Positions 1 through 7,258 of a stretch of 33,700 nucleotides of DNA are shown in pieces. A program made the position numbers and the translations under genes. Source of the DNA: Candidatus Gastranaerophilales bacterium. Its GTDB lineage: Bacteria > Cyanobacteriota > Vampirovibrionia > Gastranaerophilales > Gastranaerophilaceae. The stretch covers positions 1-33,700 of the forward strand of contig CAJOOM010000138.1 in the NCBI GenBank assembly GCA_905236775.1. Reading direction: 5' to 3'. Every line of letters starts with the position of its first letter. Position 1 is the stretch's first letter. The notes beneath the pieces were generated by a model, which searched no databases, was not told the DNA's origin, and was given only the letters and a program-made list of their open reading frames with translations.

Positions 1-28
1 CACACAAAATGGAAGAGAAGGTGGCATA

Positions 29-385
29 ATGAATAAAAATGTTGCTGAAATTATTGATGCACTTGCTGCACACCAAGATCATTCTTCTATCGAAGTATTA
101 GAAGAATTAGGTACAAATTCTCCTGACAATGAAGTTAGAGAATATACTTCAAGAGCTTTAGTAAAAAAGAATGTTCATGATTCTTTAGCAGTTGTTATTA
201 TTAATCAAGGTAAGGGGATAAATGACCTTTCTCCTGCAGTTGCAATGAGTACAATAAATGAAATTCTTTCACTAAAGGATAAAAGTGAAGTTATAAAAAT
301 TTTGGACGACACAATCAATATGCATTCTGACGAAACAGTTAAAGAGAATGCTCGTTCAGTAAAATCACTGCTTGCGTTAAGCTAA
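29..385 (+). CDS. Small helical hypothetical protein, possibly HEAT-like
   Basis: 118 residues, no signal peptide or membrane segment. A purine-rich ribosome site (GGAAGAGAAGG) lies just before the ATG at 29. The protein is predicted all-helical: helix pairs such as the one around SSIEVLEELG and the later VREYTSRALVKKN recall HEAT-type repeats, which usually serve as protein-binding scaffolds. That resemblance is by eye only. A strong hairpin terminator follows at 406-436, so the transcript ends here. Whatever lies upstream is outside the window. Coding is certain from the clean start, stop and terminator; the function is unknown. Confidence 0.7.
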   Translation: MNKNVAEIIDALAAHQDHSSIEVLEELGTNSPDNEVREYTSRALVKKNVHDSLAVVIINQGKGINDLSPAVAMSTINEILSLKDKSEVIKILDDTINMHSDETVKENARSVKSLLALS

Positions 386-405
386 GGCAAACAGTATCAA
401 AGTTT

Positions 406-436
406 AAAGGGGAAAGTGTAATCTTTCCTCTTTTTT
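406..436 (+). terminator. Rho-independent terminator after the first gene
   Basis: Arms AAAGGGGAAAG (406-416) and CTTTCCTCTTT (423-433) pair over 11 positions with one G:U pair and a 6-base loop. A run of T follows directly. Confidence 0.8.
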
Positions 437-457
437 GTACAAACTATATAATAAGTA

Positions 458-486
458 TTGCAATTTTATATAAAATATGACATAAT
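458..486 (+). promoter_or_regulatory. Sigma-70-type promoter of the 65-residue gene
   Basis: TTGCAA (458-463) and CATAAT (481-486) are separated by exactly 17 bases. They sit about 30 bases before the start codon at 519 and just after the previous terminator. Confidence 0.5.
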
Positions 487-518
487 ATAAATATCTTATG
501 AAATAGAAAGGTTAGAAT

Positions 519-716
519 ATGCAAATTACTGGAACAAGCAGTCAAATTAATGATTATATTAATCAAAGCGCAAAAGTAGAAGAAACAGAAGCAATGTATC
601 AAGTAAAGTTAATGAAAATGCAGCAGGAATCCAGTGCTGTTGTAGGTGATATACTTCAAGATACTGCAGAAATATCTCAAGAAGCATTGAATAAATGCTT
701 AGCGGAATTAAAATAA
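519..716 (+). CDS. 65-residue protein, weakly YjfB-like (putative motility protein)
   Basis: 65 residues with an AGAAAGG-type ribosome site 8-14 bases before the ATG. The N-terminus is polar; from about residue 25 a single amphipathic helix with Met, Gln and Lys (around YQVKLMKMQQESSAVVGDIL) fills the rest. The layout, a short Ser/Thr-rich start and then a Q/K-rich helix ending in hydrophobic residues, resembles the small YjfB family, annotated as putative motility proteins and sigma-D linked in Bacillus. The match is by eye and uncertain. It has its own promoter and terminator, so it is monocistronic. The convergent neighbour at 804-1691 has a sigma-28-type promoter, which makes a motility link a little more likely. 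Confidence 0.6.
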   Translation: MQITGTSSQINDYINQSAKVEETEAMYQVKLMKMQQESSAVVGDILQDTAEISQEALNKCLAELK

Positions 717-738
717 TCATCTTTTAAAATTAAATAAA

Positions 739-778
739 AAAAAGAGGCGCAATTATTATAAATTGAAAGCCTCTTTTT
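739..778. terminator. Bidirectional terminator between convergent genes
   Basis: AAAAAGAGGC (739-748) pairs perfectly with GCCTCTTTTT (769-778). The 20-base loop contains a smaller AATT/AATT pairing. T-runs on both strands serve the plus gene ending at 716 and the minus gene ending at 804. Confidence 0.8.
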
Positions 779-803
779 CTTTGCAGATTATCCTAAAAAA
801 ATA

Positions 804-1691
804 TTAGCCAGTAAATTCGCGACCTACTCTTTCAGCAGCATTTTGAGCCGATTTTGTGAAATCATCAATCATTTTTTTCCATGCTTCTAATTCAGAGAGA
901 TTTATACTATCTGTTGAACCTTCATCAGTCCAGTCTTTTTTAATTCTTTCAGCATCATTTTGAGCCAATTTTGCGGCTGTTTCTAAAAAATTATCCATCA
1001 TTCTTTTAAAGGCTTCTAATTCAGAGAGTCTATCAGCATCTGCTTCTGCTAGAGCTTTAGCACCAGCATCAAATCCATCAATTAGTTTTTGTAATTCACT
1101 TTCTGTATCTGTTTTGTCGCTATTATCTAGGTGCATGAGTGATAATGATGTATCATATCCGTTTTCAATATAATCTTGAAAAGCTTTTGTTCTTACTTCT
1201 TCATTATTGAGTGTATATTCTTTATCATGGAAAAATATTTCTAAATTATTAACATCAATATTTAGATTATTTTCTTTGATGTAATTTTCTAGTGCCTCAT
1301 GTCTTTCACCCGCTACTTCCATTACTATTAAAGAACTTGGCAAACCCTGTAACGGATATTGTTTCCAGATAGCAAACAAATCGTTCATATTGTCTAATGT
1401 AGGTTTTTTTGGTTCCGTATTTTCTGAACCTCTTGTTGCAACATCTTCTGTTTTAGTTTCTTTTACATCATTTTTTGCATAATCAGACATCTTATCCAAA
1501 TATTCACTCAAACGATTTGTACTGTCGCTTGCGGAGCCTCCACTTGGCAGCGGAGTCGGTTGAATACTACCTGAATCTGATGGAATTGAAGAGCCGGATG
1601 CTCCGGACGCGCTTGATGCGCTTGGTGCCATTTTCGAATTTTGCATAGCAACTCTGCGAGGCATAAAATTGTACTTTGAAATACCAGTCAT
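804..1691 (-). CDS. Ser/Gly-rich protein with C-terminal helical repeats, sigma-28-driven
   Basis: 295 residues of unknown family. An AAAGGAG ribosome site supports the ATG at 1691. Residues 1-60 are low-complexity Ser/Gly/Pro-rich with no classical signal peptide. Residues 95-190 look like a folded alpha/beta segment. The C-terminal third is a helical repeat region: two close copies beginning LSELEA (222-255 and 265-295) and a degenerate earlier copy from about 198, each ending near DAER or a variant. The two close copies are also alike at DNA level (about 829-900 and 945-1029), which points to recent duplication. Upstream lies a sigma-28 consensus promoter (1761-1787), otherwise typical of flagellar, chemotaxis and surface-motility genes. 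A secreted or motility-associated protein is plausible but not shown. Confidence 0.8.
   Translation of the reverse strand: MTGISKYNFMPRRVAMQNSKMAPSASSASGASGSSIPSDSGSIQPTPLPSGGSASDSTNRLSEYLDKMSDYAKNDVKETKTEDVATRGSENTEPKKPTLDNMNDLFAIWKQYPLQGLPSSLIVMEVAGERHEALENYIKENNLNIDVNNLEIFFHDKEYTLNNEEVRTKAFQDYIENGYDTSLSLMHLDNSDKTDTESELQKLIDGFDAGAKALAEADADRLSELEAFKRMMDNFLETAAKLAQNDAERIKKDWTDEGSTDSINLSELEAWKKMIDDFTKSAQNAAERVGREFTG
829..1029 (-). repeat. Internal tandem duplication in the 3' part of the 804-1691 gene
   Basis: Two segments (about 829-900 and 945-1029) share long stretches such as CATTTTGAGCC and GCTTCTAATTCAGAGAG in the same order. They encode the LSELEA repeats of the protein. Confidence 0.75.
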
Positions 1692-1760
1692 AATTAATTC
1701 TCCTTTCGTTTTCTTTATATGCTGATTCTTACAATCTCCATTTTGAGATTCGTAACATGT

Positions 1761-1787
1761 ATATCGGCATAATTTTTAAAAACTTTA
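1761..1787 (-). promoter_or_regulatory. Sigma-28 (FliA/SigD-type) promoter
   Basis: Read on the minus strand, TAAAGTTT (1787-1780), an 11-base spacer, then GCCGATAT (1768-1761). The textbook sigma-28 consensus is TAAAGTTT-N11-GCCGATAA, so 15 of 16 positions match with the exact spacing. The predicted transcript start lies about 60 bases before the ATG at 1691. Confidence 0.8.
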
Positions 1788-1841
1788 GTGATTTTAGTGA
1801 AATTGTTACAAAAATTTACAATCAATTAGCCAATATTATGC

Positions 1842-1856
1842 TTAACTGTTGGTTAA
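1842..1856 (+). promoter_or_regulatory. Palindrome TTAAC-N5-GTTAA, possible operator of the XRE gene
   Basis: A perfect 5-base dyad with a 5-base spacer, 33 bases before the XRE start codon and next to a possible -10 box (TATAAG, 1874-1879). Position and symmetry suit an autoregulatory HTH site. It also lies behind the divergent sigma-28 promoter. Confidence 0.4.
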
Positions 1857-1888
1857 ACTATTTGGCGAAATACTATAAGCTATTGTAT

Positions 1889-2209
1889 ATGAATTACCAA
1901 AAACTCATTACATCTAATATAAAAAATCTACGTTTAAAAAACGGATTAACCCAAGAGCAATTTGCTGAAAAAATAGGAATAACTATTAATGGTGTATCAA
2001 ATATAGAACGCAACAGATATCAACCAACGGCAAAAATGATTGATAAAATATGTAGTGCCTTTAATATCACTCCGGCTGAATTGCTAGTAACAAATACATC
2101 AGCATGTGAAGATTTAGTAATAAGTATTAACACATTAATATCTAATTGTTCTGTTAAGCAGCTTAAGCAAATACGAGATATAATTTTAATACTGCTAAGA
2201 AAAAAATAA
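1889..2209 (+). CDS. XRE-family HTH transcriptional regulator
   Basis: 106 residues from the ATG at 1889. Earlier in-frame starts exist back to 1757 but would add AT-rich, non-conserved sequence through the promoter region, so I reject them. Residues 8-62 form a Cro/C1-type HTH: NIKNLRLKNGLTQEQFAEKI, then the recognition helix around INGVSNIERNRYQPT and the closing ICSAFNITPAELL. The last 40 residues are hydrophobic and probably dimerise. No Shine-Dalgarno site precedes the ATG; a -10-like TATAAG ends 9 bases before it, so the mRNA may be leaderless. It is divergent from the sigma-28-driven gene and could control it or itself. Confidence 0.85.
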   Translation: MNYQKLITSNIKNLRLKNGLTQEQFAEKIGITINGVSNIERNRYQPTAKMIDKICSAFNITPAELLVTNTSACEDLVISINTLISNCSVKQLKQIRDIILILLRKK

Positions 2210-2226
2210 CTTTTTTGATAAAACAT

Positions 2227-2291
2227 CTTTACATATTGACATGAAAACTACATGTAAAGGAAAATATAAAGTATAATCCTAATTAAGGATT
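2227..2291 (+). promoter_or_regulatory. gcvT promoter region with two inverted repeats
   Basis: CTTTACAT (2227-2234) and ATGTAAAG (2252-2259) are perfect inverted arms 17 bases apart. A -10 box TATAAT lies at 2272-2277, overlapped by a second dyad AATCCT (2275-2280)/AGGATT (2286-2291). No good -35 is visible at the right spacing. The dyads may be regulator sites for the gcv operon. At about 80 bases before the SD, the region is too short for a glycine riboswitch. Confidence 0.4.
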
Positions 2292-2310
2292 GAAAAAGGA
2301 GTTAAATTAT

Positions 2311-3411
2311 ATGACTAAACGCACTTTTTTGTATGATAAGCATGTAGAACTCGGTGCAAAAATGGTAGATTTTGCAGGCTGGGAGATGCCGGTTCAATAC
2401 ACTTCTATAATAGAAGAGCATAAAAATGTAAGAGAAAATGTCGGATTATTTGATGTTTCACACATGGGAGAATTAATTGTTTATGGGGAAGATGCTCTAC
2501 CTTTCTTAAATAAGCTTGTTCCACAGGATATAAGTAAGCTTACGGATAAAAAAGCTGTTTATTGTCAGCTTCCGAATAAAGACGGAGGACTTATTGATGA
2601 CTTAATTATTTATAAACTTGAAGATAAAAAGTATTTAATTATAGCCAATGCATCAAGAGTTGATGAAGATTTAAATTGGATGAGTTTAAATCAATTAGGC
2701 TTCAACGTTGAGATTGATAATATTTCGCATAAATATTCACTTATAGCAGTGCAAGGACCAAAGGCTTGTGATTTGATTAACTGTGCAGGACTTATTGATT
2801 TACCACCATTTTTTTCAATTAAACGAGCAGAATTGTTTAATATAAATTTATGGGTTTCAAGAACAGGATATACAGGAGAAGATGGGGTTGAGATTCTTGT
2901 AAAAAATGAATTTGCCGAATATGTATGGGACAAATTATTAGAACTGGGAAAACAATACAAAGTCATGCCCGTAGGACTCGGAGCAAGAGACACGTTAAGA
3001 TTAGAAGCATCGTTGCATTTATACGGTAACGATTTAGATGAAAATACTACACCTGTTGAAGCCGGACTATCTTGGTCTGTTTCAAAAACAAAAACAGAGG
3101 ATTATAATGGTAAAAAGGTTATAATGGAGCAGTTAAAAAATGGTGGCAGAAAAAAACTTGTAGGATTTAGAATGCTTGATAAATCTATTGCACGGCACGA
3201 ATATGAAGTTTATTCAAACGGAGAAAAAGTTGGTGTAGTGACTTCAGGCGGAGTATCACCAATGCGAGGAGAAAATATTGGGTTAGCATATATAAATTCC
3301 CCTCTTGACAAATTTTCTGTAGGCTCTACAATTCAAATCATGATACGTGATAAATTACACGATGCTGAAATAGTAAAAAGACCTTTTATTGAGAAAAGGA
3401 ATAAAGTTTAG
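2311..3411 (+). CDS. gcvT: Glycine cleavage system aminomethyltransferase (T-protein)
   Basis: 366 residues. The ATG at 2311 is chosen because AAGGAG sits 9 bases before it; the in-frame TTG at 2290 precedes the ribosome site. GcvT moves the aminomethyl group from lipoyl-GcvH to tetrahydrofolate, giving methylene-THF and ammonia. Visible family features are the start LYDKHVELGAKMVDFAGWEMPVQY (shown by its ends here as LYDKHVELG and FAGWEMPVQY), DVSHMGE near residue 54, DGGLIDDLIIYK near residue 97 with the catalytic Asp, SRTGYTGEDG, and LGARDTLRLEASL. Length and the barrel C-terminal domain are normal. It heads the gcvT-gcvH-gcvPA set, 69 bases before gcvH. Confidence 0.96.
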   Translation: MTKRTFLYDKHVELGAKMVDFAGWEMPVQYTSIIEEHKNVRENVGLFDVSHMGELIVYGEDALPFLNKLVPQDISKLTDKKAVYCQLPNKDGGLIDDLIIYKLEDKKYLIIANASRVDEDLNWMSLNQLGFNVEIDNISHKYSLIAVQGPKACDLINCAGLIDLPPFFSIKRAELFNINLWVSRTGYTGEDGVEILVKNEFAEYVWDKLLELGKQYKVMPVGLGARDTLRLEASLHLYGNDLDENTTPVEAGLSWSVSKTKTEDYNGKKVIMEQLKNGGRKKLVGFRMLDKSIARHEYEVYSNGEKVGVVTSGGVSPMRGENIGLAYINSPLDKFSVGSTIQIMIRDKLHDAEIVKRPFIEKRNKV

Positions 3412-3480
3412 AGTGTTTTAAACAGCGCTCATAAAACCTCCCCTAAAATAAATAGAAACATATAATATAGGAGACGATGA

Positions 3481-3855
3481 ATGGACGAAAACATGTTATG
3501 TACCAAAACACACGAATATGTACTTGAAAAAGACGGAAAGTATGAAGTCGGAATTACGGATTATGCAATAAACCAACTGGGAGATATTGTATTTATAGAA
3601 CTTCCTGATACAAATACAGAGTTTAGTAAGGGAGAAGTTTTTGCAACAATAGAATCTGTAAAAGCTGCTTCAGAAGTTTATATGCCTATATCGGGTAAAG
3701 TTATTGAAGTTAATGAAGAGATTGTGAATAATCCGGAATTATTAAATGATGAAACTTATGAAGAGAAATGGTTTATAAAAATAGAATCAGAAGCAGATCA
3801 AGTGGAATTAGCAGATTTATTAGATTATTCAGATTATAGAGAAGAAGTGGAATAA
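3481..3855 (+). CDS. gcvH: Glycine cleavage system H-protein (lipoyl carrier)
   Basis: 124 residues, ATG at 3481 with an AGGAG site 8 bases upstream. The lipoyl carrier shuttles the aminomethyl arm between the P, T and L proteins. The lipoylation site is Lys61 in the motif TIESVKAASEVY. The preceding GDIVFIELPDT and the following PISGKVIEVNEEI are typical of the hammerhead fold. The stop codon overlaps the gcvPA start by one base (TAATG), which indicates translational coupling. A possible TATAAT at 3463-3468 overlaps the gap with gcvT, but one transcript with gcvT is the simplest reading. Confidence 0.96.
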   Translation: MDENMLCTKTHEYVLEKDGKYEVGITDYAINQLGDIVFIELPDTNTEFSKGEVFATIESVKAASEVYMPISGKVIEVNEEIVNNPELLNDETYEEKWFIKIESEADQVELADLLDYSDYREEVE

Positions 3856-5093
3856 TGAACAATTTTATAGCACATACTGATTCTGAAAGAAAAGAGATGT
3901 TAGAATCTTTAAAATTAGAATCAGTAAATGATTTATTTAAGCAAATTCCGGTAAAGTTTGATAATTATAAAATGGATAATCCTTTGAGTGAATTGGAAAC
4001 TCAAAAGAAAGTCAAAGCTTTAGCAAAGAAAAATAAAACTGAGTATATTTCTTTTTTAGGAGGCGGAGTATATAACAAGTTCATTCCCGCGGGAATAAAT
4101 TATATTGCTCAGAGATTTGAGTTCTTAACAGCATATACTCCGTATCAACCTGAAATATCTCAAGGAACTTTGCAAATTATATATGAATATCAAACTATGA
4201 TATCAAGAATAACAGGCATGGATATAGCAAATGCATCTGTATACGATGGCGCCTCAGCTTGTGCAGAAGCTGTTCTTATGGCCCATAGGATATCAAAAGG
4301 GAAAAAGAATAAAGCTTTAGTTTCTGCAAAATTAAATCCGGAATACAAAGAAGTTATCAAGACATATTGTTGGGCTCAAGGTGTTGAAGTTGAGTGGTTC
4401 GATAGTATTCCATCCGATACATCAGATGCGTTTTGTGTATTAGTACAATATCCTGATTATTATGGAGAAGTTTCAAATCTCGTTAAGCCGCAAACTATAT
4501 TTATTGTATGCGCAAATTTATCCGCACTTTCTATAATAAAACCTCCTGTTGAAGCGGATATTGTAGTAGGTGATGTTCAACCGTTAGGAATTCCAATGAA
4601 TTTTGGAGGACCGCATGCCGGCTATATGGCTTGTAAAGAAGCTTACATGCGTCAAATGCCAGGAAGACTCGTCGGAAGAACGATTGATGCAGATGGAAAA
4701 CAAGCTTTTACACTAACTATACAAACCAGAGAACAACATATTAAACGCGAAAAAGCTACAAGTAATATTTGTTCTAACCAATCTTTAATTGCTCTTTGTG
4801 CGACTCTTTATTTAAGTTTGGTAGGAGAAAAAGGATTTAAACAAACCGGTATTATATCAGCCAATAATGCTCATAATCTTTCCAAAAAGTTGGAAAATAA
4901 GGGCATAAAAACTTTAAATAAGAACTTCTTTAATGAGTTTGTTATTGAAGTTGATAATTCTGATGAGTTTTTAGCAAGACTAGAAGAAAGAAATATACTT
5001 GGCGGTATAAAAATAGATTCAAAAAAGATTCTGGTATGCGCAACAGAAATGAATACCGAAGATGATATCTCTGCATATGTAGAAGCTTGCTAA
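3855..5093 (+). CDS. gcvPA: Glycine dehydrogenase (decarboxylating) subunit 1
   Basis: 412 residues, slightly shorter than the roughly 440-450 usual for the family. It is the N-terminal half of the split P-protein, recognised by FIAHTDSERKEML, FLGGGVYNKFIPA, the YTPYQPEISQGTLQ segment, GMDIANASVYDGASA, and the later GIPMNFGGPHAGYMAC, PGRLVGRT and REQHIKREKATSNICSNQ segments. The PLP-bearing lysine lies on the partner subunit GcvPB, which normally follows immediately. Here the next gene is the convergent pyrG 38 bases on and no gcvPB is present. Glycine cleavage therefore needs a gcvPB and an lpd elsewhere, or this operon is non-functional. The reading frame itself looks intact. Confidence 0.93.
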   Translation: MNNFIAHTDSERKEMLESLKLESVNDLFKQIPVKFDNYKMDNPLSELETQKKVKALAKKNKTEYISFLGGGVYNKFIPAGINYIAQRFEFLTAYTPYQPEISQGTLQIIYEYQTMISRITGMDIANASVYDGASACAEAVLMAHRISKGKKNKALVSAKLNPEYKEVIKTYCWAQGVEVEWFDSIPSDTSDAFCVLVQYPDYYGEVSNLVKPQTIFIVCANLSALSIIKPPVEADIVVGDVQPLGIPMNFGGPHAGYMACKEAYMRQMPGRLVGRTIDADGKQAFTLTIQTREQHIKREKATSNICSNQSLIALCATLYLSLVGEKGFKQTGIISANNAHNLSKKLENKGIKTLNKNFFNEFVIEVDNSDEFLARLEERNILGGIKIDSKKILVCATEMNTEDDISAYVEAC

Positions 5094-5131
5094 TCAAATA
5101 TTAAATCTCAATTATCTGTAGAAGAATTTAC

Positions 5132-6742
5132 TTATTTAATACTTTTTTGTTTTACGACCGCATCAATAAGTCCTTTAAATAATGGATGTGGTCTTTCCGG
5201 TCTTGATTTGAATTCCGGGTGGAATTGGCATGCCACAAACCAATCTAAATCAGGAAGTTCAATAATTTCAGAAAGCATTCCGTCCGGTGACATTCCCGAA
5301 AATACTAAGCCGGCTTTTTTTAGCTGCTCTATGTAATCTGTATTAACTTCATATCTGTGTCTGTGCCGTTCTGATATTTTATTAGCTCCATAAATTTCGT
5401 GTGCTTTAGAGCCGGATTTTATTTTGCAATCGTATGCACCCAGTCTCATTGTTGCGCCATATCCTTTTACATTCTTCTGTTCCAACATTAAATCAATTAC
5501 TGGATTTTGAGCATTTTCATCAAATTCGGTAGAATTAGCTCCTTTTATTCCGGCAACATTTCGAGCATATTCAATTACTGCGCATTGCATCCCCAAGCAA
5601 ATCCCCAAAAATGGAAGATTATTTTCTCTTGCGTACCTAATTACATTTAATTTCCCTTCAATTCCTCTAACACCAAATCCGCCGGGAACTATCACACCAT
5701 CAATATCTGACATTAAATTCTTGCATGTTTCATAATCCAAACACTCTTCTGAATTTATCCATTTAATCTCTGTTTTAACTTCATCTGAGTATCCGGCATG
5801 CTTAATGGATTCTACTACAGAGATATACGCATCAGAAAGTTTCGTATATTTACCAGCAATTGCAATTTTTATTGTTGCTTTTGGATGATTAATTCTTTCA
5901 ACCAATTTTGTCCAAGCTGTCAAATCGGGTTTTTGCTCTGGAGTTTGAAGAAGTTTTAATACCACATTTGCAAAATTTTGTTCTTCTAAAGCAAGCGGAA
6001 CTTCATAAATACTTTTCATATCACGGCATTCTATAACGGCTTCTTTTACAACCGAACAAAATAGAGCAAGTTTCTCTTTTTCTGTTTTCGGAATCGGTTT
6101 GGCTGTTCTACAAACCAATATTTCCGGCTGTAAACCGTAACTTCTTAACACTGACACAGAATGCTGTGAAGGTTTTGTTTTTAATTCTCCGGATGTTTGC
6201 AGGTATGGAAGAAGTGTACAATGTATATTAATTGCATTTCCTATTCCGGCTTCAGTTTTAAACTGTCTTATTGCTTCAATAAAAGGCAAACCTTCAATGT
6301 CACCTATTGTTCCTCCTATCTCTATAATTTGGAAGTCAGGTTTGAATTGTTTTTGAGCCTTTACTATTCGGGATTTTATTTCATTTGTAATATGCGGAAT
6401 AACTTGAACCGTTCCGCCTAAGTAATCACCTCTGCGCTCTTTGTTTATAACAGTTTGATATACACTACCCGAGGTAACACTACTTAATTGAGAAAAATTA
6501 GAATCAATAAACCTTTCGTAATGTCCTAAATCTAAATCAGTTTCGGCTCCGTCATCTGTTACAAAAACTTCACCATGCTGAAATGGACTCATGGTTCCAG
6601 GGTCAACATTTATGTATGGATCAAATTTTTGTATTGCAACAGAAAACCCCCTTGCTCTAAGCAGTTTTCCTAACGATGCGCCGATAATACCTTTTCCTAA
6701 GGAACTAACGACACCGCCTGTTATGAATATATATTTGGTCAT
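5132..6742 (-). CDS. pyrG: CTP synthase
   Basis: 536 residues, full length. It makes CTP from UTP, ATP and glutamine. The N-terminal synthetase domain begins with the ATP loop [12 protein letters not shown] and includes [20 protein letters not shown] and [11 protein letters not shown]. The C-terminal class I glutaminase has the nucleophile Cys in [10 protein letters not shown] and the His/Glu pair in [11 protein letters not shown]. The start at 6742 follows AAGGAGATAATC. That Shine-Dalgarno site lies in one arm of a TCTCC-GTAA-GGAGA hairpin (6748-6761), so translation may be structure-controlled. gatC lies upstream on the same strand, 137 bases away, with two tandem-repeat arrays between. Confidence 0.97.
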   Translation of the reverse strand: MTKYIFITGGVVSSLGKGIIGASLGKLLRARGFSVAIQKFDPYINVDPGTMSPFQHGEVFVTDDGAETDLDLGHYERFIDSNFSQLSSVTSGSVYQTVINKERRGDYLGGTVQVIPHITNEIKSRIVKAQKQFKPDFQIIEIGGTIGDIEGLPFIEAIRQFKTEAGIGNAINIHCTLLPYLQTSGELKTKPSQHSVSVLRSYGLQPEILVCRTAKPIPKTEKEKLALFCSVVKEAVIECRDMKSIYEVPLALEEQNFANVVLKLLQTPEQKPDLTAWTKLVERINHPKATIKIAIAGKYTKLSDAYISVVESIKHAGYSDEVKTEIKWINSEECLDYETCKNLMSDIDGVIVPGGFGVRGIEGKLNVIRYARENNLPFLGICLGMQCAVIEYARNVAGIKGANSTEFDENAQNPVIDLMLEQKNVKGYGATMRLGAYDCKIKSGSKAHEIYGANKISERHRHRYEVNTDYIEQLKKAGLVFSGMSPDGMLSEIIELPDLDWFVACQFHPEFKSRPERPHPLFKGLIDAVVKQKSIK

Positions 6743-6747
6743 GATTA

Positions 6748-6761
6748 TCTCCTTACGGAGA
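6748..6761 (-). promoter_or_regulatory. Hairpin covering the pyrG Shine-Dalgarno site
   Basis: On the minus strand, TCTCC-GTAA-GGAGA: a 5-bp stem closed by a GNRA-type tetraloop. The 3' arm is the Shine-Dalgarno GGAG of pyrG, 6 bases from its ATG. Folding would hide the ribosome site. Confidence 0.5.
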
Positions 6762-6762
6762 A

Positions 6763-6874
6763 GTTAATAGGTTAATAAGTTAATAAGTTAATAAGTTTAC
6801 ATAGATTAACAATGAATATATGAGCAAAGCGAATTTAATGAACTTATTCACTTATTCACGTATTCACTTATTCA
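6763..6874. repeat. Two facing arrays of 8-bp tandem repeats
   Basis: GTTAATAG then three copies of GTTAATAA (6763-6794) face four copies of CTTATTCA, one with a single change (6843-6874), 48 bases away. The arrays are near inverted copies (TTAATAAG against TGAATAAG, one mismatch per unit), so the gatC-pyrG transcript could fold into a long periodic stem. The 137-base gap holds nothing else recognisable. Confidence 0.8.
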
Positions 6875-6879
6875 CTCCT

Positions 6880-7161
6880 CTAATTAATCTTTGGTACTCT
6901 AAAAAATCCATTCTCCTCATCAGGAGCATTTTTCATAAGTTCTTCTTTTGTTTGTTCGTAGTAAACTTTATCTTCTCTCATCACGTTTACAAAATCAATT
7001 GCGTGTGCCATCGGTTCAACTTTTGACGTATCAACTTCATTCATCGCATCAACGTGCTTTAAAACGTCACCTAATTGCTTTGTAAATTTTTCTTTTTCTT
7101 CTTCGGTTAATTCTAAACGAGCCAATTTTGCTACGTGTTCTACATCTTTAATTGTAATCAT
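6880..7161 (-). CDS. gatC: Asp-tRNA(Asn)/Glu-tRNA(Gln) amidotransferase subunit C
   Basis: 93 residues, the normal length. GatC stabilises the GatA-GatB complex that amidates Glu-tRNA(Gln) and/or Asp-tRNA(Asn). Family features are the start MITIKDVEHVAKLARLEL, then EEEKEKFTKQLGDVLKHVDAMNEVDTSKVEP (abbreviated: EEEKEKFTKQL through DTSKVEP), MREDKV, and the closing NGFFRVPKI. A GGAG lies 11 bases before the ATG. gatA and gatB are not nearby. It is probably co-transcribed with pyrG across the repeat-filled spacer. Confidence 0.95.
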   Translation of the reverse strand: MITIKDVEHVAKLARLELTEEEKEKFTKQLGDVLKHVDAMNEVDTSKVEPMAHAIDFVNVMREDKVYYEQTKEELMKNAPDEENGFFRVPKIN

Positions 7162-7258
7162 AATTCTTAATACTCCAATATAAGTTTATTTTAACATAAA
7201 AGAAATATAAAATAGACTGACAAAGTAAGCATTTGCTAAATTACTTCAATTTTCAGGC

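Noticed and set aside
1757-1888. N-terminal extension of the XRE gene
   Set aside because: It runs over the sigma-28 promoter and the dyad and encodes sequence without HTH-family character; ATG 1889 starts exactly at the conserved HTH.
2210-2310. Glycine riboswitch before gcvT
   Set aside because: The gap is about 80 bases before the ribosome site, contains its own -10 box, and shows no tandem aptamer structure.
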